From: Pleomorphomonas sp. NRK KF1
Lineage (GTDB): Bacteria > Pseudomonadota > Alphaproteobacteria > Rhizobiales > Pleomorphomonadaceae
DNA: 64,000 bases
Direction: 5' to 3'
Assembly: GCF_023721755.1 (NCBI RefSeq)
Contig: NZ_JAMDLH010000001.1
Span: 496,001-560,000 of the forward strand
How positions within the stretch are numbered: the first letter of the stretch is position 1; every line of letters begins with the position of its first letter. A model generated the notes under the pieces. That model was given only the letters and a program-made list of their open reading frames with translations. It ran no database searches and had not been told where the DNA came from. Position numbers and translations under genes: made by a program. Below are positions 15,901 through 24,110 of this stretch, in pieces.

Positions 15901-16772
15901 CATCCACCGCCCCCCTGCCCGCCCTTCAAACCGAAACCGGACGACCGCCGCGCGACTGGGTGCTGATCGGCCTTTGGATCTCGCTCTTCGTCGTCGCGGT
16001 GATCTGGATCGCTCCGTTTGTCTTCATCGTCTTCACCTCGCTGAAGTCGACGACGCAGGTGATGACGACAAGCGCCTTCTCGCCTCCGGTCGATCCGCAG
16101 TTCGGCAATTATGCCTCGGCCTGGGCGCGCGGACGGTTCGAGACGACCTTCGTCAACTCGGCCGTCATCGCGGCGATCAAGGTGCCGCTTGGCCTGTTCA
16201 TCTCGGCCATGGCCGCCTACGCACTGGCCAAGATACCGATGCGCTTCGGTCGGTTGACCTTGGTGCTGATCCTGTTTGGAACGATGATCCCGTTCCAGGT
16301 GATGCTGGCGCCGATCTTCACCTTGGTGAACGGCTTCGGGCTGATCGACACCTATCCCGGGGTCATCCTGCCTTACCTCGCCTTCGGCATCCCCTACCAG
16401 GTGTTCATTCTGCACGGTTTCTTCCGAAGCATACCGCACGAACTCAGCGAGGCGGCGCGTATCGACGGCGCGTCTCACTTCGTGACGTTCCGGCGCGTGT
16501 TTCTACCGGTGTCCCTGCCGGTGCTGGCGGCTCTGTTCATCCTCGATTTCGTCGCCACCTGGAACGAGTTCGCCATGGCGCTCGTCCTGCTGCAGGATCG
16601 GGAAATGTGGACCTTGCCGCTCGGTCTATCCGCCTTCCAGGGGCAGTTCTCGCGCGACTACGGCCAGCTCAACGCGGCGATCGTCATGACCGTGCTGCCC
16701 GCCACCATCGTCTACCTGATCTTCCAGCGCTATTTCGTGTCCGGCCTGACGTCCGGCGCCGTCAAGGGCTGA
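15897..16772 (+). CDS. Sugar ABC transporter permease (MalG/UgpE type)
   Basis: A 291-residue permease starting at the ATG at 15897, which overlaps the previous stop as ATGA. The N-terminus WVLIGLWISLFVVAVIWIAPFVFIVFTSLKS is typical of MalG-like subunits. The EAA loop reads SEAARIDGASHFVTFRRVFLPVSLPVLAA. It is the partner of the upstream permease in a carbohydrate importer. Membrane segments are evident throughout. The gene for the putative glycosidase starts 24 bases downstream. Confidence 0.9.
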   Translation: MTSTAPLPALQTETGRPPRDWVLIGLWISLFVVAVIWIAPFVFIVFTSLKSTTQVMTTSAFSPPVDPQFGNYASAWARGRFETTFVNSAVIAAIKVPLGLFISAMAAYALAKIPMRFGRLTLVLILFGTMIPFQVMLAPIFTLVNGFGLIDTYPGVILPYLAFGIPYQVFILHGFFRSIPHELSEAARIDGASHFVTFRRVFLPVSLPVLAALFILDFVATWNEFAMALVLLQDREMWTLPLGLSAFQGQFSRDYGQLNAAIVMTVLPATIVYLIFQRYFVSGLTSGAVKG

Positions 16773-16796
16773 AGCCTCAACCGGGAAAACAAGAGT

Positions 16797-18311
16797 ATGT
16801 CCAAGCAGAACGTGTCCAAGTGGGATCTCTTTGAGGCCAGTTTTAGCGGCCCCGAGGCCGGAAATCCCTACCTCGACGTCAGTTTCGAGGCGTTTTTCAA
16901 GCAGAACAGCCGCGTTGTCCGTGTGCCCGGTTTCTACGATGGCGCCGGTACCTACAAGGTTCGTTTCATGCCCGACAACGAAGGCGAATGGACCTACACG
17001 ACCATTTCCAACGTTACCGAACTCGACGGGCAGACCGATGCCTTTAGCGTCAAGGCACCGGCGGCCGGCTGTCACGGTCCCGTCCACGTCGCCAACCAGT
17101 TCCACTTCGCCTATGCCGACGGCACGCCCTACCTACCCTTCGGCACGACAAGCTACGCCTGGACGCACCAGCCTCTGGACCTGCAGGCCACCACGTTGAA
17201 GACGCTGGCCGGCACGCGGTTCAACAAGATGCGCATGGCCGTCTTCCCGAAGGACTATCCGTTCAACGTCAACGAGCCCTTGTTCGACATTTTCGAGCGC
17301 GATGAAGAGGGCGAACTCGATTTCGATCGGCCGAACCCGCCCGCCTTCCGCCATTTCGAAACGCAGGTGGGTGCCCTTCGCGATCTCGGCATCGAGGCGG
17401 ACATCATCATCTTCCACCCCTACGATCGTTGGGGCTATTGCGAGATGTCGGCCGAGCAGGACTACCGCTTCGTCGCCTACCTCACCGCACGCCTTGCCGC
17501 CTATCGGAACGTCTGGTGGTCGCTCGCCAACGAATACGACTTCCTGCTCAACTCGAAGCCAATGTCGCAGTGGGATCGCTATTTCCAGATCATCGAGGAG
17601 AACGATCCCTACCGGCACCTCAAGTCGATCCACAACGGCGACGTCAAGGCCAACTACGACCACCGCAAACCCTGGGTGAGCCACGTCTGCATCCAGAACT
17701 GGGACGTCAAGCGCACCCAGGAATGGCGCGATGCCTACGGCAAGCCGGTGGTCAACGACGAGCCAGAGTACGAGGGCAACATTCTCCTCTCCTGGGGCAA
17801 CATTTCGGCCGAGGAACTCGTCCATCGCTACTGGATCACGCTGTTGCGTGGGGGGTATGCCGGCCACGGCGAGACCTTCATGCACCCCGATGACATCCTG
17901 TGGTGGGCCAAGGGCGGCGTGCTGCACGGCGAGGCCTGGAAACGGATCGGCTTCCTGCGCGACCTTCTGGAGCAGGACGTGAAGAAAGGCCTGACGCCGA
18001 TCGCACCCTCTGACAACTGGCCGTGGAGCCGCGTCTCCGGCGCCAGCGATGGAGATGTGGTCTACATCTATCTCGGCGAGCATCAGCCGGTGATCTGGGC
18101 GCCAGGGCTGCCGACCGAGCCCGGCGACTATGATGTGGACGTGATCGACACGTGGAACATGACGGTCAGCCCGGCCAAGCTTATCGATGCGCCGGCCAAC
18201 CATCCGACCCGGCATGGCGCGCAAACGCGGTCGCGGCGGCCGGATGCGGTGTTTGCCGTCGAACTGCCCGGCAAGCCGCATCTCGCCATCCGCGTTCGCC
18301 GGCGCCGTTGA
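16797..18311 (+). CDS. Putative intracellular glycoside hydrolase with DUF5060/DUF4038-type domains
   Basis: A 504-residue protein with no signal peptide. Residues about 5-90 ([48 protein letters not shown]) look like the DUF5060 beta-sandwich. The middle resembles the DUF4038 TIM barrel: [54 protein letters not shown]. Glu246 in LANEYD is a candidate acid/base; Asp321, Glu322 or Glu324 in VNDEPEYEG could be the nucleophile. A C-terminal beta domain ([18 protein letters not shown]) follows. It lies between the permeases and the ATPase of one sugar operon, so it probably hydrolyses the imported glycoside. The substrate is unknown. Confidence 0.75.
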   Translation: MSKQNVSKWDLFEASFSGPEAGNPYLDVSFEAFFKQNSRVVRVPGFYDGAGTYKVRFMPDNEGEWTYTTISNVTELDGQTDAFSVKAPAAGCHGPVHVANQFHFAYADGTPYLPFGTTSYAWTHQPLDLQATTLKTLAGTRFNKMRMAVFPKDYPFNVNEPLFDIFERDEEGELDFDRPNPPAFRHFETQVGALRDLGIEADIIIFHPYDRWGYCEMSAEQDYRFVAYLTARLAAYRNVWWSLANEYDFLLNSKPMSQWDRYFQIIEENDPYRHLKSIHNGDVKANYDHRKPWVSHVCIQNWDVKRTQEWRDAYGKPVVNDEPEYEGNILLSWGNISAEELVHRYWITLLRGGYAGHGETFMHPDDILWWAKGGVLHGEAWKRIGFLRDLLEQDVKKGLTPIAPSDNWPWSRVSGASDGDVVYIYLGEHQPVIWAPGLPTEPGDYDVDVIDTWNMTVSPAKLIDAPANHPTRHGAQTRSRRPDAVFAVELPGKPHLAIRVRRRR

Positions 18312-18321
18312 GGAGAGAGCC

Positions 18322-19404
18322 ATGGCCAGCGTAACGATCAGCAACGTTCGCAAGAACTACGGCGCCGTTTCCGTCATCCACGGCGTCGACATCGACATCC
18401 GTCACGGCGAGTTTGTTGTACTCGTTGGCCCGTCCGGTTGCGGCAAGTCGACGCTCCTGCGCATGGTCGCCGGCCTGGAGAACATCTCAGCCGGCACCAT
18501 CGCCATCGACGACAGGGTCGTGAACCATCTGGAGCCCAAGGACAGGGACATCGCCATGGTGTTCCAGAACTATGCGCTCTACCCGCAAATGAGCGTCGCC
18601 CAGAACATGAGCTTCGCGCTGGAGCTTGCCAGGGTCGACAAGGCGACGATCCGCCAGAAGGTGGATGCCGCCGCCGCCATCCTCGGCCTGGAACCGCTCC
18701 TCGACCGCAAGCCCGCCCAGCTTTCCGGCGGTCAGCGCCAGCGCGTCGCCATGGGGCGGGCCATCGTCCGCAATCCCAAGGTTTTCCTGTTCGACGAGCC
18801 GCTCAGCAATCTCGACGCCAAGCTGCGCGTCGCCATGCGCGCCGAGATCAAGGGGCTACACCAGCGGCTGGGTACGACGGTCGTCTACGTCACCCACGAC
18901 CAGATCGAGGCCATGACCATGGCCGACAGGATCGTGGTGTTGAACGCCGGCCGCGTGGAACAGGTAGGAACGCCGCTCGAACTTTATGATCGGCCCGTCA
19001 ACCGCTTCGTCGCCGGCTTCATCGGGTCACCGGCCATGAACTTCATTCGCGGCACGCTTCAGGCTGGCCAAGCCGGTCTGAAGGTTGCCTCGGGTGCCGT
19101 CATGGCCGTCGGGGCCTATCCGTCGGAGTTCGCGGGACGTGAAGTGGAGCTCGGGATCCGTCCGGAGCATATCCAGGTGGTCGAAACCGCAGGTCTCGAT
19201 GCGCGCGTCGAGGTTGTCGAGCCGACCGGCTCGGAGACGCATGTCGTGGTCGACACCGGCGGAGAGAAGCTGGTCGCCCTCATCCGACGTCGAATGCCCA
19301 TATCGGTGGGCGACGGGCTTTCCGTCGCATTCGAAGACGGACAAGCGCACCTTTTCGACGCCGAAAGCGGCCAACGGCTCGACCTCGAACATGGCGCTCG
19401 CTGA
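18322..19404 (+). CDS. Sugar ABC transporter ATP-binding protein (MalK/UgpC family)
   Basis: A 360-residue ATPase with Walker [11 protein letters not shown]-loop [13 protein letters not shown], signature [16 protein letters not shown], Walker B/D-loop [14 protein letters not shown] and H-loop [17 protein letters not shown]. After about residue 235 it carries the TOBE-type regulatory region (IGIRPEH-like [27 protein letters not shown]). The ATG at 18322 follows GAGGAGAGAGCC; an in-frame ATG at 18187 lies inside the glycosidase gene. It energises the permease pair at 15001-16772 and closes the operon. Confidence 0.92.
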   Translation: MASVTISNVRKNYGAVSVIHGVDIDIRHGEFVVLVGPSGCGKSTLLRMVAGLENISAGTIAIDDRVVNHLEPKDRDIAMVFQNYALYPQMSVAQNMSFALELARVDKATIRQKVDAAAAILGLEPLLDRKPAQLSGGQRQRVAMGRAIVRNPKVFLFDEPLSNLDAKLRVAMRAEIKGLHQRLGTTVVYVTHDQIEAMTMADRIVVLNAGRVEQVGTPLELYDRPVNRFVAGFIGSPAMNFIRGTLQAGQAGLKVASGAVMAVGAYPSEFAGREVELGIRPEHIQVVETAGLDARVEVVEPTGSETHVVVDTGGEKLVALIRRRMPISVGDGLSVAFEDGQAHLFDAESGQRLDLEHGAR

Positions 19405-19452
19405 GTGTCGTCGATTTGTCTTTCGAAGGGCATCGGCCGACAGTCAAAACCA

Positions 19453-19482
19453 AGGCGCCGGAAACGCTTGTTTCCAGCGCCT
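19453..19482 (-). terminator. Terminator at the end of the YcaO-TfuA operon (possibly bidirectional)
   Basis: AGGCGC-C-GGAAAC (19453-19465) pairs with GTTTCC-A-GCGCCT (19470-19482), twelve base pairs with one mismatch and the loop GCTT. On the minus strand it is followed by TGGTTTTGACTG. It lies between the convergent sugar ATPase gene (ends 19404) and the last gene of the minus-strand operon (ends 19569), so it could serve both. Confidence 0.58.
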
Positions 19483-19568
19483 GGAAGTCGGTAACCCACG
19501 CCAGCTCGAATGGCCGATCCTGGCGCGAAGAACGCGTCGGAGAATCGCGCGAGACTGTCGGGCCGTTC

Positions 19569-19799
19569 TCAGTGCAGATCGCTGATCACGGCCTCGGCAT
19601 TCGGAGCCATGATGGACGTGTCGAGCCCGGCCTTCTCCATTTCGTCGATCACTGCGGCCAGCGCAAGGTCGAGGCAGTAGGATGTGAACTCGGCATTCAA
19701 GGTCTTGGACGTCTGGCGAGCGTAAATGATCAGTCGCGCAAGGGCGGCAAACTCTTCTGTGTCGGCCAGGATGGCCTTGTCGGTGGTTCTGTCCAGCAT
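19569..19799 (-). CDS. Small acidic helical protein at the end of the YcaO-TfuA operon (hypothetical)
   Basis: A 76-residue protein starting MLDRTTDKAILADTEEFAALARLIIYARQ and ending APNAEAVISDLH. The ATG at 19799 is chosen because GGAAGGGG lies six bases upstream. It has no signal peptide or membrane segment, looks largely alpha-helical and acidic, and has a single Cys (SYCLDLALAAVIDEM). I do not recognise a family. It follows tfuA by 94 bases on the same strand and precedes a terminator, so it probably belongs to the operon. An accessory or immunity role is possible but not shown. Confidence 0.6.
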   Translation of the reverse strand: MLDRTTDKAILADTEEFAALARLIIYARQTSKTLNAEFTSYCLDLALAAVIDEMEKAGLDTSIMAPNAEAVISDLH

Positions 19800-19893
19800 C
19801 TCGATCCCCTTCCTTGCCCGCAACTCTGCGACAACGGAACGGACCTAACCAAGTCGGCCGTGACAGCGCCGTTACAGACGAGAAACACGGGGT

Positions 19894-20604
19894 CTACCTC
19901 TGGGTAGCAAGCATGTCGAAATAGGACGTATGCGAGAAGTCCCACCCTGTAGCACACGTCGCACGCCGGCCATCCGCCAGGTCCACCGCCTTCACGAGCG
20001 CAGCCGCGTCGATTGCCTTCTGGTCGACACGATGTTTCCGAACCAAATCGCCGATAAGCGCGCGCTCGTCCGGAGACGGAGATGCCTCCGCAAGGATCGT
20101 CTTCCACGTGCGCTCCTTGTAAAAGATCGATGAGGCCGCTTCGATCAGGGCGCGGGCCTGGCGATCATCGACGAGGCCGGCGCGAAGTACGCGATCGATC
20201 GTAGCCCTCACGTTGACCAAGGGTTCCGACAACGGCGCATAGCCAAGCTCTCGTGGTGCATGCAAAAGCGCAACTTCGGCATCGTCCTCCACATCGCCGG
20301 CGGCGTAGGCCTCGTAGATGGCCCCGATGCCCGTCATCCCGAAGGTGGCACACTCGGCGGCTCGCAGCGCTCCGATGCTTGCGGCACCGAACATGTGCAC
20401 GCCAAGGGACAGGCTGTGAAGGATTTCCTTGTGCCAGACGGCCGCCGTCGTTTCAAAGTAGCCGTCGACGAGACCTATGACGTCGGCCCCCTCCTCCACG
20501 GCCCGGCGGATATCGCCCTTCGCCGCCGGCGGGCGCAGTTCGATGTCGGAAGGGATGGGAACGCTCATCCCGTGAAGCGATGGCCCGGCAAATATCAGCT
20601 TCAT
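19894..20604 (-). CDS. tfuA: TfuA-like protein (partner of YcaO in peptide thioamidation)
   Basis: A 236-residue protein starting MKLIFAGPSLHG, with residues 30-120 (DIRRAVEEGADVIGLVDGYFETTAAVWHKEIL; LGVHMFGAASIGALRAAECATFGMTGIGAIYEAYAAGDVEDDAEVALLHAP) matching the TfuA core domain. TfuA proteins were first linked to trifolitoxin production in Rhizobium and act with YcaO enzymes to install backbone thioamides, probably by helping sulphur delivery. The ATG at 20604 overlaps the ycaO stop as ATGA, the strongest coupling in this operon; a long in-frame extension to 21183 is shadow of ycaO. The substrate is probably the small gene just upstream of ycaO. Confidence 0.9.
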   Translation of the reverse strand: MKLIFAGPSLHGMSVPIPSDIELRPPAAKGDIRRAVEEGADVIGLVDGYFETTAAVWHKEILHSLSLGVHMFGAASIGALRAAECATFGMTGIGAIYEAYAAGDVEDDAEVALLHAPRELGYAPLSEPLVNVRATIDRVLRAGLVDDRQARALIEAASSIFYKERTWKTILAEASPSPDERALIGDLVRKHRVDQKAIDAAALVKAVDLADGRRATCATGWDFSHTSYFDMLATQR

Positions 20605-21797
20605 CGGAACACCAGCAGACGAGAGAGCGCCCTTGCCCCAAACCGGCGTTGTCGTCGCCCTTCTGGGTGTTCCAGCCCCGACACGATCACCTTGACCACC
20701 GCAAAGCGATCCTCCCCGGGATTCATCCGGACCGTGATGATGCGGCCGATCCTCTTCTCCCTGAGTTTGTCCAGTACGCGTGACAGCATCGTCTCCACCC
20801 CGTCGCCGGGAGAGCTCAGGTCTTCGGGGGGCGAGCTTTGGGGGCGCAAGCTCAACTTGCGCCGAAGAAACTCCGATGCGTCCCCTTCGTAAACGTCGTC
20901 CTCGACGTCGTCGCGCGTCCCCGTGATCAGCGTCAACCGCGACTGGACCGCCTCGGTCATGGCGCGGAGCGCGGCACGATAAGCGATGGGATGGGTCCCG
21001 CTTCCCATCGTCACGTCGATGTAGCGGAGGGAGCGACGCTCCGACGCCTCGGCCGGAGACATGAGGGCGGATATGGTCGGTACGCCCAAATCGCTTGTCA
21101 TGTCGAAGAGCTGCAGCCGGAATCCGGCGCGCTCGATCCGGTCCGCCAGCGCGCTCGCAACGGGGTCTCCGAGATCGGCGCATGAGAAACAGGTTTCAGC
21201 TTGCTGTTCCATGCGACCCAGGGACCATAGAGTGTCGGCATCTCGCTCGATGCGTTCGAGCAAGCCGTGAAAGATCGCTTCTCTTTCGGTGTTTCCGGAT
21301 GCCAGTCCGTCGGATGATTGCCAGAAGTGGGAGGGACGGGTAAAATCGAGCAGGACCGCTTCGAACGGAACCCACACGACCCCGTCATCCATCAGGTCTT
21401 GACCCGCGACCCAATCCAACCGGCAGGCGCGATCCGTCGGCTGATGGCCGATAGCGACGAGGTCGTCGAGCGGGTCACAGCTTTCACCCGCGCGCAAAAT
21501 CTCGTCCGCCGATGCCGACCGAACCGGCAAGTGCGGTCGTTCAGCGCAGGCCCGTTCGAGCGCCTCCATGACGGCCGATGCCTTGGCGTCGATGTCGGCT
21601 ATGCCCTTGCCTTGATGGACAGAAAGCGCACGAGCATTTGGGCGCATGGCGTTCCACACCGGAATGCCGATGCGGTCCAGCCCGGTCACCTTGGCGATGC
21701 GCGTGATGCCGTGCTCCGTGAGAGCCGGCATCACGCGCGCCAAAGTCTCTTCCGGACGGCACATGCGGTCCGAGTAGGTATGTCCACTGGATGTCAC
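20601..21797 (-). CDS. YcaO-family ATP-dependent cyclodehydratase/thioamidation enzyme
   Basis: A 398-residue YcaO protein: HQGKG at 61-65, the ATP/Mg region AKASAVMEALERACAERP at 71-88, EREAIFHGLLERIERDA at 171-187 and GSGTHP...RAMTEAVQSRLTLITGTRDD at 265-297. YcaO enzymes use ATP to activate peptide-backbone amides. The C-terminus (ARALSRLLVFR) lacks the PxPxP tail of azoline-forming members, which together with the overlapping tfuA points to thioamide formation. The start is the GTG at 21797, directly after an in-frame TAA; an ATG at 21764 is an alternative. It lies 22 bases after the precursor-like gene. Confidence 0.9.
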   Translation of the reverse strand: MTSSGHTYSDRMCRPEETLARVMPALTEHGITRIAKVTGLDRIGIPVWNAMRPNARALSVHQGKGIADIDAKASAVMEALERACAERPHLPVRSASADEILRAGESCDPLDDLVAIGHQPTDRACRLDWVAGQDLMDDGVVWVPFEAVLLDFTRPSHFWQSSDGLASGNTEREAIFHGLLERIERDADTLWSLGRMEQQAETCFSCADLGDPVASALADRIERAGFRLQLFDMTSDLGVPTISALMSPAEASERRSLRYIDVTMGSGTHPIAYRAALRAMTEAVQSRLTLITGTRDDVEDDVYEGDASEFLRRKLSLRPQSSPPEDLSSPGDGVETMLSRVLDKLREKRIGRIITVRMNPGEDRFAVVKVIVSGLEHPEGRRQRRFGARALSRLLVFR

Positions 21798-21819
21798 TTA
21801 CGTCGGACCGCAGATGCAG

Positions 21820-22080
21820 TTAACCGTTGAGGCGGCCCGAATAGGCGCTGAGGCGGCCGGAGAAGGCTTCGCCGTTGCCGGCAAACGCTTCATCACCGCT
21901 GTCAAGTGCCACGGCGAGATCGACGCCGGCAACCAGCTTTGCGCCCTTGTCGCGGGCGGTCTTGGAAAAATCGAACGGTTCCTTCGCGGTATCCGGAAGG
22001 GCGGACACCGTCCCATTCTCGAAATCGACAAGCCAATATCCGGACTCACCGGAGATCCCCAGAACTGCCAACTTAGCCAT
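21820..22080 (-). CDS. Candidate RiPP precursor peptide with a three-heptad C-terminal core
   Basis: An 86-residue protein with a strong AGGAG site eight bases before ATG. Residues 1-60 look like a leader (MAKLAVLGISGESGYW start, then acidic/hydrophobic). The C-terminus is three exact heptads: A65-E71 AFAGNGE, A72-S78 AFSGRLS, A79-N85 AYSGRLN, then Gly86. Aromatics recur at 66, 73 and 80, and glycines at 68, 75 and 82. There is no Cys. It sits 25 bases after the BTAD regulator and 22 bases before ycaO, on the same strand, the usual place of a precursor gene. I do not recognise the family; the precursor role is inferred from size, repeat and context. Confidence 0.72.
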   Translation of the reverse strand: MAKLAVLGISGESGYWLVDFENGTVSALPDTAKEPFDFSKTARDKGAKLVAGVDLAVALDSGDEAFAGNGEAFSGRLSAYSGRLNG

Positions 22081-22105
22081 GTTCGTCTCTCCTCAAAAAC
22101 GGGCG

Positions 22106-24073
22106 TCACCTGAAGCCCGATCTGCGCAGGCCGTCTCGAAACATGTCCATCTTCCATTTCTCGCGGATGGGCACGTTCGTCAGCCAGTCATCGACCGTAA
22201 AGTCGGGGTAAATCGCAAGTGTGCGGCGCATTTCCCGCTTGGCGTTGCGTTGGTCGCCGAGCATCGCATAGGCCGCCGCCGCCAGCCGTCCCGCCTTCGC
22301 TTGATCGGCCATGCGACCGATGCAGGCGATGGCCTCGCCAAACTCTTCCAGGAAGAAATTCGCGCCTGCCGCCGTCCACCAGTAGAGATCCGGGCACAGC
22401 GGGTTGAGCTCGATCGCCCGCTTGATCTTGTCGAGAGCGAGGATCGGATCGGCTGCGTGCACGAGCGTGTCCGCGTGGTCGGCCATCAGGTCGGCGTGCG
22501 ATGGGGCTCGGCTTTCCGCCTCCATGAAGGCTTCCATGCTTTCGAAGAACTGCCCCTGGTAAAGCTTGGCGACACCGAGCTGATGGTAGCCACCGGCGTC
22601 GTCGGCGCCAATCCTGATCGCGTCCCGCGCATGGGCTTCCGCCGACTGCAGCAGTTCTCGGTCACCTCGTGCCGTCAGGAGCCACTCGAGATGTTCGGTC
22701 CGCGCCAGTCCGGCGATTGCGGAGGCATATTCCGACGCATCGTGAAGGGCGGCTCGAAAGAACTTCCTGGCGCGGCGAATGCCCGGCAGATCGGCAACGG
22801 ACAGGCTATGCTGACCGAGGAGATAGTTCTGATAGGCGGTCGGCTTCGACACGGTATGGATCCTGGCCAGTTCTTTCCGTTCGATCGAACCCGCTGTCTC
22901 CAGCACGATGCGCGCGACCAGCTCGCCGTAGGTGTTTGGGAAATGGTCCGGATGGCCGCGAAACTTTTCCGACCAGAGTACTTCGTCGCCTGCGACGTGA
23001 ACGAGCGTAGCGTAGAGCGCCGTCTCGCCGTTCCGCTCCTGAAGGCGCGTCTCCAGAACGTAGGAAACATCATACTGTCTCAGAAGGTCGACCTCTTCCG
23101 ACGCCATCATGGCGATCCGCCGCGCCGTGTAAGGGGCGACGATCGCGATGGTGCGGATACGGCAGAGGCCGATCGTGACGTCTTCGATCAGGCCGGACAC
23201 GAGAGCCCAGTTGCGCTGATCGTCGGGCCTCCTCGGAGGCAGTAGCAGCAGGCGTGGCAGGTGCGGTCGCGACGTCGCCGGGGCCGGATGGCGTGGTTCC
23301 TCCTGCTCCACGGTCGGCCCCACGGCAATGGCGGCCACCCTTTTCTCCTCGTCATTGAAAAGCAGGCGAGCGAAACGAAGCATATCCTCCGACGGCTGGG
23401 TGTTGAGCTCGGACCAGAGTTGCTGGCGGTAGCGGTCGTAAATGAGGCGAGCCTGCGACAACCTCCGATCCTTGGCATAGACCCGCATCAGAACCTGATG
23501 GGCGATATCGCTATAGGGATCGAGTTCGATGAGCCGAGCAGCCGCCGCCTTGATCGACGCGCCGTTCTGGCCCGACAGCGTGGACGCTGCGTCTTCCAGT
23601 GCTGAGGCGAACTCGCCGAGCCAGAAATCACGCCGCTCGAGAAGCCAGAGTTGGCCTGTCTCCGAGGGGATGTCGACGTCGGCGAGAAACTGTCCCGACA
23701 TGCTCCGCAGAAACGTGTCGAGGCGTATGACGGGGTCCTGAAGATGCCTCGTCTGCATGTCCTCGAAATCGAACCGGACGCCGCCCCTGCAGAGGGCGAT
23801 GTCGGCGGATTCGATTTCGAGAAACGTTGCCCCCAGTTCGCGCTGACGAGTCCTGACCCGTGACAGGAGCTGGCGAAGATTGCCGAGCGCCTTTGCTCCG
23901 CCATCCTCGTCTTCTCCCCAAAGGAAAGACGCCAACTCGGCTCGGGAAACCCGCCCGGATGGCCGAAATCCCAGGAACACGATTGCAATAAGCCCTTTGT
24001 CGGGGAAACCGACGGGCTGGCCGTCGGGCCCGATCAACCGCATTTCGCCGTAAGTCTTCAGTCCGAAGGACAC
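22106..24073 (-). CDS. SARP/BTAD-type transcriptional regulator with C-terminal TPR-like region
   Basis: A 655-residue protein starting at GTG 24073, which has GGGAGGG five bases upstream and begins VSFGLKTYGEMRLIGPDGQPVGFPDKG. Residues 1-95 resemble an OmpR-like winged helix (KGLIAIVFLGFRPSGRVSRAELASFLWGEDEDGGAKALGNLRQLLSRVR). Residues about 100-240 fit a bacterial transcriptional activator domain ending in LDPYSDIAHQVLMRVYAKDRRLSQARLIYDRYRQQL. A TolB/FlgO-like segment (SGLIEDVTIGLCRIRTIAIVAPYTARR) and TPR-like repeats follow. Such proteins activate secondary-metabolite clusters; here it precedes the candidate precursor by 25 bases. An in-frame ATG at 24169 overlaps the upstream gene and has no good site. 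Confidence 0.8.
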   Translation of the reverse strand: MSFGLKTYGEMRLIGPDGQPVGFPDKGLIAIVFLGFRPSGRVSRAELASFLWGEDEDGGAKALGNLRQLLSRVRTRQRELGATFLEIESADIALCRGGVRFDFEDMQTRHLQDPVIRLDTFLRSMSGQFLADVDIPSETGQLWLLERRDFWLGEFASALEDAASTLSGQNGASIKAAAARLIELDPYSDIAHQVLMRVYAKDRRLSQARLIYDRYRQQLWSELNTQPSEDMLRFARLLFNDEEKRVAAIAVGPTVEQEEPRHPAPATSRPHLPRLLLLPPRRPDDQRNWALVSGLIEDVTIGLCRIRTIAIVAPYTARRIAMMASEEVDLLRQYDVSYVLETRLQERNGETALYATLVHVAGDEVLWSEKFRGHPDHFPNTYGELVARIVLETAGSIERKELARIHTVSKPTAYQNYLLGQHSLSVADLPGIRRARKFFRAALHDASEYASAIAGLARTEHLEWLLTARGDRELLQSAEAHARDAIRIGADDAGGYHQLGVAKLYQGQFFESMEAFMEAESRAPSHADLMADHADTLVHAADPILALDKIKRAIELNPLCPDLYWWTAAGANFFLEEFGEAIACIGRMADQAKAGRLAAAAYAMLGDQRNAKREMRRTLAIYPDFTVDDWLTNVPIREKWKMDMFRDGLRRSGFR

Positions 24074-24110
24074 GCGGTCCCTCCCCCTTGGTGTGAAAGC
24101 AACTTGAGAC

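Noticed and set aside
17133-18353. A 406-residue minus-strand open frame opposite the putative glycosidase.
   Set aside because: No domain or ribosome site, and the plus-strand gene fits its operon with correct spacing on both sides.
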